In this document: piece by piece, positions 58,362 through 64,000 of the stretch
Layout: each line of letters begins with the position of its first letter
How positions within the stretch are numbered: position 1 is the first letter of the stretch
Assembly: GCA_008704415.1 (NCBI GenBank)
Contig: VXIS01000268.1
Span: 1-64,000 of the forward strand
Source of the DNA: Sphaerosporella brunnea
Lineage: Eukaryota > Ascomycota > Pezizomycetes > Pezizales > Pyronemataceae
Direction: 5' to 3'
Length of the DNA stretch: 64,000 nt
Made by a program: the position numbers and the translations under genes
Notes under the pieces: generated by a model
What the model saw: the letters and a program-made list of their open reading frames with translations, nothing else
Told to the model about the DNA's origin: nothing
Databases searched by the model: none

Positions 58362-58968
58362 TTATAGGCGGCGGGCCTGCTGCCGGTGGTAGTCCGCCAT
58401 CTGAGTGGACACATGACGTTTGACATGATCGTAGATACCTGGCGAGGCGACAGGGTTAGTATACTGAGACCTTGATCACGCTCAGGGACCGTGACTTACG
58501 AATGGCAGTCTGGGTGGGCTGAGCAAGAGGAGTGCGGGCAGGGAGATGGTGGCTAGGGGCTTCGTCGGAGTGGGAACGAGCAGCTGCGTTAAGTAACATC
58601 GCTGCAAAAAAGGTTAGCTAGAAGACGGCAACGCAAGATAGGCACAACACTTACCGACACCAGCCTCGTCCGCGGTGTAGTAGCCTTTGGCTGTGGGCCA
58701 ACGGTTGTCAGTCAAAGCAATCAAAAAGAATGTGAAGGCGCAACTTACATTCAGGAAAGCTGGGGGTGGACGCACACGCCGTGTTCTCCTCAGGGTGTGT
58801 CTCGCGGTACAGCTGCATCAGTGCTTCACCCGCGGCGAGGACCTCTGGACTCTCCTCTTGCACAGCGTCAGGCGGCAGGCGGCCGGCGGCACGTAGAGAT
58901 GCGAGTAGCTGAGTAACAGCAGCGCTGGGGAATGGCTGAGGGCTTGGTGCAGAAGTCGTGTTCTTCAT
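58362..58968 (-). CDS. 144-residue four-exon protein of an unknown small family
   Basis: Exons are 58968-58749, 58690-58655, 58601-58500 and 58438-58362. Introns are 58, 53 and 61 bp, with GTAAGT/GTAAGT/GTAAGT donors and ACAG/GCAG/CCAG acceptors. The protein starts MKNTTSAPSPQPFPSAAVTQ, is Ala/Pro-rich and helical (LLASLRAAGRLPPDAV), and ends in a basic amphipathic helix (YDHVKRHVSTQMADYHRQQA). There is no signal peptide and no cysteine pattern. A TATATAAAG box lies about 90 bp upstream (59063-59055). A relative with the same intron position lies at 56635-57090. No known domain. The clean open frame across three introns makes the gene call strong, while its function is unknown. Confidence 0.85.
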
Positions 58969-60353
58969 GGTGGGTGATAGTGGAGTTGGTTTTCGTAGTT
59001 TAGGAATGGTTGTGTATACTAGGTGTATGGAAGGGATGAGATGACATGACCGGGCTTTATATACCCTAGGTCCAGGTGCAAGGTGAGGGTGCAACGAGAT
59101 GAAGGGGGAGACTTTGGGGATGCAAAGAGTGACCCTGGTTCTGTGAGACGGGTTTCTTCGGTGGGTGCAAATAGGTGGTAGTAATATCTGGAAGTACACT
59201 GGTAAGGCGTGGTCAATTTGCGGGTGAAAATGGGTACCGCCTGCATTGTTGGCGTACTGCGGGGTTCAAATTTGGGTGCAAAACAGACGAAGGGGGATGA
59301 AGGCACAAATGTTAGCAAGTCTTATTGGTCAGATGAAAAGCTGTCTGCATAGACGTGTGTGGAGATGGCCAACCCAAATAGTAGTTCTTAGGCAAGGGAG
59401 AAGATTGCTCAGCCGTGTACGTAGAACAGCTCTGAACAGCATGGGCCGAGAGAACACTGAGTCATATTTCACCGATTTCAGACGTTCAAACACGCATCGC
59501 GGTTGACAAAATTTGGTGGAGATACGGACCACGTTATCTACAAGAAAAAGGGGGTTATAGAAGGCAAAGTATCGGCATTGAAAATGTGCTACGGTAACCG
59601 CAGCTTGAGAAGCATCCTAATCCTAGCGCAGTTGTGTCCAGTCGTTTTCCATCTCAGTACAACTTGACGCCAAAAGTGACGATAGATGGCTTGTGAAGTA
59701 GCATCGCGAGACTTGAATTGCTCTGCGGGAACGAACAGTTTATTCATTGCACCCGGAACGTGGTGGACAAGGTGAATATTCGTAGTGGGTTTGCCAAAGG
59801 CCTCTGGAAGCATGGCTTCAGAGCTGCGGTTAAGTATATTATGTCAACAGAGGAAATCCTACTGACGCGGGCCGTATCCGCAATGGGGCACTCTCTGGCC
59901 GCGCAAAAAGCAAGGTGAAGTGCGCTTCCGTGACTGTGCGGGTGATATTCCATGATACACCACTTCCACTCTACACCTTGTTAGTTGAGTGAATTTTCAG
60001 GCCCGGAAAAATCTGCAGGCAAGACAGCGGAGCTGACTGAGTTGTTTGAAAACAAGGGTCTCGCGATAGAATAGCAGCCGCGGAGAGGGTATCAGGACGC
60101 GCACAACCGCGCGGTTTGTAGGATAATCACTGCTTGTATATTCGGATCCGGGCGGGTCCGAGGAGTGCATGTGATTGGGTGAGTACAAGTTTTGAGAAGT
60201 GGTGGACTTTTCGGGGTAGTCAACAAGGGGAGGAGGGAAGGGAATTTTCAGCCTGTGAATGGCGACGACCGAGTGACAACACATGATTATCCCAGCATCA
60301 ATGGATCCGGCACACAAACCTCAAGCGGTACTCAGGCTGGCGGAGGCTGCAGG
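58969..60353. other. Intergenic
   Basis: The region has the promoter side of the 144-residue gene at its left end. Nothing else was recognised before the TATA box at 60354. Confidence 0.4.
59055..59063 (-). promoter_or_regulatory. TATA box of the 144-residue gene
   Basis: TATATAAAG on the minus strand, 87-95 bp before the ATG at 58968. Confidence 0.55.
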
Positions 60354-60361
60354 TATATAAG
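60354..60361 (+). promoter_or_regulatory. TATA box of the acidic-tail gene
   Basis: TATATAAG, about 90 bp before ATG 60448 and followed by a CT-rich leader. Confidence 0.55.
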
Positions 60362-60447
60362 TCCTCGTGAATCAGAGCTTTTCTTTTCTCCGCATCTCCG
60401 ACCCCCTACAACTTCTCCTTGCCACGAATACCAACACAAACACAATC

Positions 60448-61131
60448 ATGACAAACACCACCAAAACCCCCCGTGTTCTGCGATCCAAGGCCACCAAGGT
60501 GGCAAAGACCAAGGCCGCCGGCCCGAAGCCCACCATCGTCTGCTTTTTTCGGCTGCGTGACCAGGGACTCGGCGATGAGGACGACCCCATTCGCGGAACC
60601 TACCAGCGCCTGGCTGGCTCCGACAAGCTTCCTATCCAGCTTCCGAAGGTGGCCATCGAGCTGAGTCTCGTTGTGCCACCTGGCCTTGAGTACGTCCAGT
60701 GGCCTGAGGCAGTCAGGGTGTCCATTCCCGGCGAGGAAGAGAGTGACGAGGAGGATGGCGAGGAGGAGGGGGAGAGCGAGGAGGAGGAGGAGAGCGAGGA
60801 GGAGGAGGAGAGCGAGGAGGAGGAGGAGAGCGAGGAGGAGGACGATAGTGACCAGGAGGATGACGATGAGGAGGACGATCTGGGGGAGATTTCGGAAGAG
60901 GGGAGGAGATGGAGGAGGAGTAGGGTTTTTTTTCTTCTTTGTTTTTCGGCAAACCTTGAAAATGCCACATGTCCATCCCCGGAGAGGAGGCGGGTGACGA
61001 CGAGGATGACGTTGGACGGTGAGGAGAGCAGCGATGACGAGACGGAGATAGCGGCGGAAGCACTAGTGGTAGTGGGGTTTATCTTTTTTTTCCTCTTTCG
61101 GTTGATGCCCAAGATGCCACCAACGCAGTAA
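60448..61131 (+). CDS. Acidic-tail protein of an unknown small family
   Basis: The intronless reading is 227 residues from ATG 60448 (MTNTTKTPRVLRSKATKVAK). An in-frame open stretch upstream of this ATG contains the leader and TATA box, so this start is preferred. The order is a basic N-terminus (KATKVAKTKAAGPKP), a globular-looking core (CFFRLRDQGLGDEDDP to VPPGLEYVQWPEAVRVSIPG), then a run of about 60 Glu/Asp residues in ESEEEEE repeats. A last segment changes character abruptly to hydrophobic (VFFLLCFSA, VVVGFIFFFLF) and reads through a shifted duplicate of the SIPGEEE DNA. The true C-terminus is probably near EISEEG (about 60900), as in the paralogue at 54652. The basic head plus acidic tail recalls histone or nucleic-acid handling proteins, but this is only a resemblance. 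Confidence 0.65.
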   Translation: MTNTTKTPRVLRSKATKVAKTKAAGPKPTIVCFFRLRDQGLGDEDDPIRGTYQRLAGSDKLPIQLPKVAIELSLVVPPGLEYVQWPEAVRVSIPGEEESDEEDGEEEGESEEEEESEEEEESEEEEESEEEDDSDQEDDDEEDDLGEISEEGRRWRRSRVFFLLCFSANLENATCPSPERRRVTTRMTLDGEESSDDETEIAAEALVVVGFIFFFLFRLMPKMPPTQ

Positions 61132-61614
61132 ATGCAGCAGAGCGGCATTCTACAAGTGCGGCTTTTGTGATCCACAGATCTACCACCGGTAGGATGGGCG
61201 GTGTGAGCCCTCCAACACTCTAGTGAGCTTGTATGTTAATTCCTTTTCCATCCTTTTCTTGGGTAGGGCTGTTGCGCTGTCTCGATTCTCAAACCAACGA
61301 GTGATCCACCATGATATGGGGCCGCAGTCGACGCCTGATATCACTTCAACAAGACGCAGAGAGTAGATGGACAGGACGCAACGGAGGGTCTGGCATATTG
61401 TCTATACGCTGCATGCAGACAACAAATTTGATTGCACAGACACAGTATAGGGGTCGATAATTACTGTTCGATTAGGTACGTGACTTAAGTTTAGGCAAAT
61501 GTACACTGCAGATTATTGCGTCTGTGACCGGCATAAAAGTTTGTTTTATAGTGAGGTAGAGCTCGGTGCCGGAGCCCAAGAGAAAGTGAGATAGACTCAA
61601 GCAGCCTTGCTGAA
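61132..61614. other. Intergenic
   Basis: Nothing was recognised. Confidence 0.4.
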
Positions 61615-62248
61615 ATGTTGTGGATACAAGCATGCTCTTCAGCTGTTTACCAACTGTCCAGAGGTGGCTATATCAACGTTGTCCCCAGAGAAACCTCCTT
61701 CTGGGCGTGTCTTGATGGTCTCTTGACTCTCGTTAAAGGCATTTCCAATGAGGTTAAAAAAACAGAGTCTGGATGTACAGCTATTCATCACATTCTTCCC
61801 CTGGGATGTTTTCGAAGCACATCTCATTACCTCAACTACTCAGTTACAAACCGTTCTTATGCACCCCGATGCTACTGCTCAGCTTCTTCCGCTTTTCAAA
61901 CAACGAAAAGCTAAGCAGCTGGACGAGATCCATATAGCTGCTCGCAGTTTAGACCCTGTCACGGCTGTACACGGAAAGCTCTATACCTTGGACGACGCGG
62001 AAAAAGCGTGCCATTTCATCAGGAAGCATTGCGTAAACCCAATGTCAACACGTAGCCAGTTTGCCAGACACAGGAGCCGTCAAGACCCTTTCCGTCGCCA
62101 AAGCCATATCTGGGGATTGGCAGATCATGCTGTGAGAAGAAATGACCGCTGCGAAAGAAAAGCTGTCAATCTAGGCAATCCTCGGCGCCTCGGAAACCTA
62201 GTCTTTGGGTTATCTTGCAACGGCACCCCGCGCGGCGGCGGCGTCTAG
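61615..62248 (+). pseudogene. Coding-like remnant with a homopolymer frameshift
   Basis: One frame gives ETSFWACLDGLLTLVKGISNE up to an A7 run (about 61756-61762). A second frame continues as VQLFITFFPWDVFEAHLITS, then a helical stretch QLLPLFKQRKAKQLDEIHIA and TLDDAEKACHFIRKHC. Together they look like one former protein of about 130 residues with a one-base shift. No family was recognised. Its position before the Gag-like ORF may be coincidence. Confidence 0.3.
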
Positions 62249-62837
62249 GTGCCTAGGTGCCAAGCGCGCGATATGGCAGGGGTCGGTAACGCCATAGACG
62301 CCGCAGACGCCACACAAACCTTATCGGCGATCGTTGTAGGTGGTTGTCAGTAGGTTGATGTCGTAGAGTCTGCCATCGTCGGCATCGTCAACTGTCGCGA
62401 TGGTCAACACCCGCGACGGCCATGATCAACCTCAGACCAACGGGTGGATTCCCGATGCGCATGCGTACGCCTATGCGTCCGTGTAGGGAAAGTCTGGATC
62501 CCGGTTCGGCGCCGAATCTGACTCCAACTCTGACATCCCCGCACCGTCAACCCCCACCACTGCCGCGGAAGACCAGTAGTGTTGCCCATGAACGGAGTTA
62601 CGTTCAGGTTATAATGGGCAGTTGGACTGCGAGCTAGTGGGTCGGAGCAGCGCCGAGTGTCTGGACGAGAGGCCAGGGGCGAGGATTCAGCTATAGTGCC
62701 GAAGGTGGAGAGTTCCTCTTGGCCAGCTCCCTATAAAGGGACCCTTTTCGGCGCCTCAAGGCCCTCCAGACCTCCAACACCTCGTCTTCACCTCGTCTTC
62801 ACCTCGCTTTTCTTTTATTACTTCGATAACTAAAACA
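62249..62837. promoter_or_regulatory. Upstream region of the Gag-like ORF
   Basis: TATAAA at 62732-62737 lies about 100 bp before ATG 62838. The leader has three near-copies of ACCTCGTCTTC and a pyrimidine-rich end. It may be the 5' region of the retroelement; a matching downstream repeat would lie outside the window. Confidence 0.4.
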
Positions 62838-64000
62838 ATGGTCCGCACTCGCGCAACCCCAGCTCCTCCGGCCAATCAGACCATCACCGCTGGTCATGAT
62901 GAAGACGAGGTGGATTATGGTGACGATGCCGACCTCACTGATGTAGCTGAGCTTGAGCGCCAGCTCGCAGGCACCGCTTATGAGCCAACCTCGGGACAGC
63001 CAGCCCAGGGGGCTACCACTCAGGTTCCTGCTACTCCTCATGAGCCCACCCTGGCCGCCGCTCCGGCCGCTGCTCCAGCCACCGCTCCAGCTTCCGTCAG
63101 CGACAATGCCGTTGTCACCGTACCAATGGCATTCCTCAACAAGATGACCGATACCATGAGCGCTCTCACTGCGCATCTTACTACACTTCAAGAGCCCCAG
63201 GCTCTCGGCGCTCAGGCGCAGCCCGCACTAGGTACAACCCTACCCCTTCCTCCTCCTCCTCCGGAGAACCCGCGAGTTCAGTCCATCCGCAACCGCTGGC
63301 CTGCGGTGGACCCCGTCCACCTACAGGAGATTCTTGAGCACCGGTTTAAGGTCGAGAACCTGTTGAAACTCAATGCTTCCTTTGTTTATACTCTGGACCG
63401 CCGTCTGGAGAACATCACCCTGGGCTCCTTCTAGATACCGACAACCTCGCGCAATGTGGAGATTGAGGAGTACCAGGGGATAACCTAACTCCTGAAGCCG
63501 CTTGCTGTCTACGCGGATATCCTGCGTGAATTTGCCCCGCTGGGAACCCGGGATGAGCTAAGCTCGGCTCTCCTTAAATATATGCACTATCTTCTGGACT
63601 TGAACGAACGCTGCACATGGCCTTCCGTACGTCTTTACCACTTTTCCTTTCACAGGAGGAGGGCGCTGCAGGGGGTCTTTGATTATGAGGGATGGAGCAA
63701 GTTTAGTGACCCCGAACTCAACCACCTCCTGGAGGCTCGAAGTACCCACATTCAGACCCGGGGATTCAAGCGTCCTGCCGAACCTTCAGTCCCTGGCCTG
63801 TTAGCCAAGCGGCCTGCAAGGACCGCTGCTCCATCAAGCTCGCCGCAGCGAGTTCCTGGTGCCTGTCGCCGCCACAACCGCGGATTGTGCGCTGCAGGCT
63901 CAAAGTGCATATACCAGCATGTGTGCTGGACCTGTAGAGAAGGCACCCACACTGGTTCCACGTGCCCGCAGGCTCTGCAATATGAACTAGGGGGCGACGC
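62838..64000 (+). pseudogene. Retroelement Gag-like ORF with CCCH and CCHC zinc motifs, two in-frame stops, runs off the window
   Basis: The single frame starts MVRTRATPAPPANQ and continues to the window end, interrupted only by TAG 63432-63434 and TAA 63486-63488. The N-terminal half is acidic (EDEVDYGDDADLTDV), then Pro/Ala-rich, with a helical core beyond (NRWPAVDPVHLQEILEHRF, then after the stops a helical stretch with LNERCTW). The C-terminal part has a CCCH-like C-x7-C-x5-C-x3-H (CRRHNRGLC...H) directly followed by a retroviral-type knuckle C-x2-C-x4-H-x4-C (CWTC...H...C). Fungal Gag-like proteins, including those of tyrosine-recombinase and LTR elements, carry this CRR-x-N-x-G tail. 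The polymerase or recombinase that would tell the class lies beyond 64000. Confidence 0.72.

Overview
The window looks like a gene-poor, repeat-rich piece of a filamentous ascomycete (Pezizomycotina-type) nuclear genome. The reasons are genes split by very short introns (about 41-68 bp, mostly GT..AG with CTAAY-like branch sites, one GC..AG), a fungal DOCK-family exchange factor, Tad-type LINE remains, a Mutator element with SWIM zinc finger, and transposon reading frames closed by CAG/CAA to TAG/TAA changes of the kind made by repeat-induced point mutation. The species cannot be named from sequence alone. All exon models below were joined by eye from reading frames and splice signals.

Layout. 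0.4-6.1 kb is a repeat zone: a dead LINE 3' end, a second LINE tail with a 30-base A tract, a TA-flanked fold-back MITE (4559-4980) and six homopolymer tracts of 17-33 bases. 7.4-13.5 kb holds the best-conserved gene, a 2020-residue DOCK protein (Dck1-like: SH3, DHR-1, DHR-2) on the minus strand. 14.9-15.9 kb holds a bromodomain gene with broken frames. A tRNA-Thr(CGU) lies at 18270-18341. 18.4-31.8 kb is mostly featureless or decayed, with a small GPI-type surface protein (23.1 kb), a damaged coiled-coil gene (25.7-27.3 kb) and a one-finger RanBP2-type zinc protein (27.8 kb). A three-exon gene of unknown function sits at 31.8-33.2 kb, followed directly by a 437-bp hAT MITE with a perfect 8-bp target duplication. 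34.4-43.4 kb is nearly empty apart from a tRNA-like element (40.4 kb) and a small ORF (41 kb). 43.4-45.8 kb is a Mutator element with about 128-bp terminal inverted repeats. An array of five palindromic repeats (46.4-46.6 kb) lies just beyond the 3' end of a four-exon, 1239-residue low-complexity RGG/proline-rich gene (47.0-50.9 kb).

54-61 kb is a nest of small, apparently lineage-restricted genes that occur as pairs of related copies: an acidic-tail protein (intact at 60.4 kb, broken at 54.7 kb), a 144-residue four-exon protein (intact at 58.4-59.0 kb, diverged copy at 56.6-57.1 kb) and another one-finger zinc protein (55.5 kb). Several have a TATA box about 90-120 bp before the ATG. The window ends inside a Gag-like retroelement ORF (CCCH plus CCHC zinc motifs) closed by two in-frame stops.

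The genes do not form a pathway or cluster. DOCK and the bromodomain gene are conserved housekeeping or regulatory genes, and the rest is accessory and mobile sequence.
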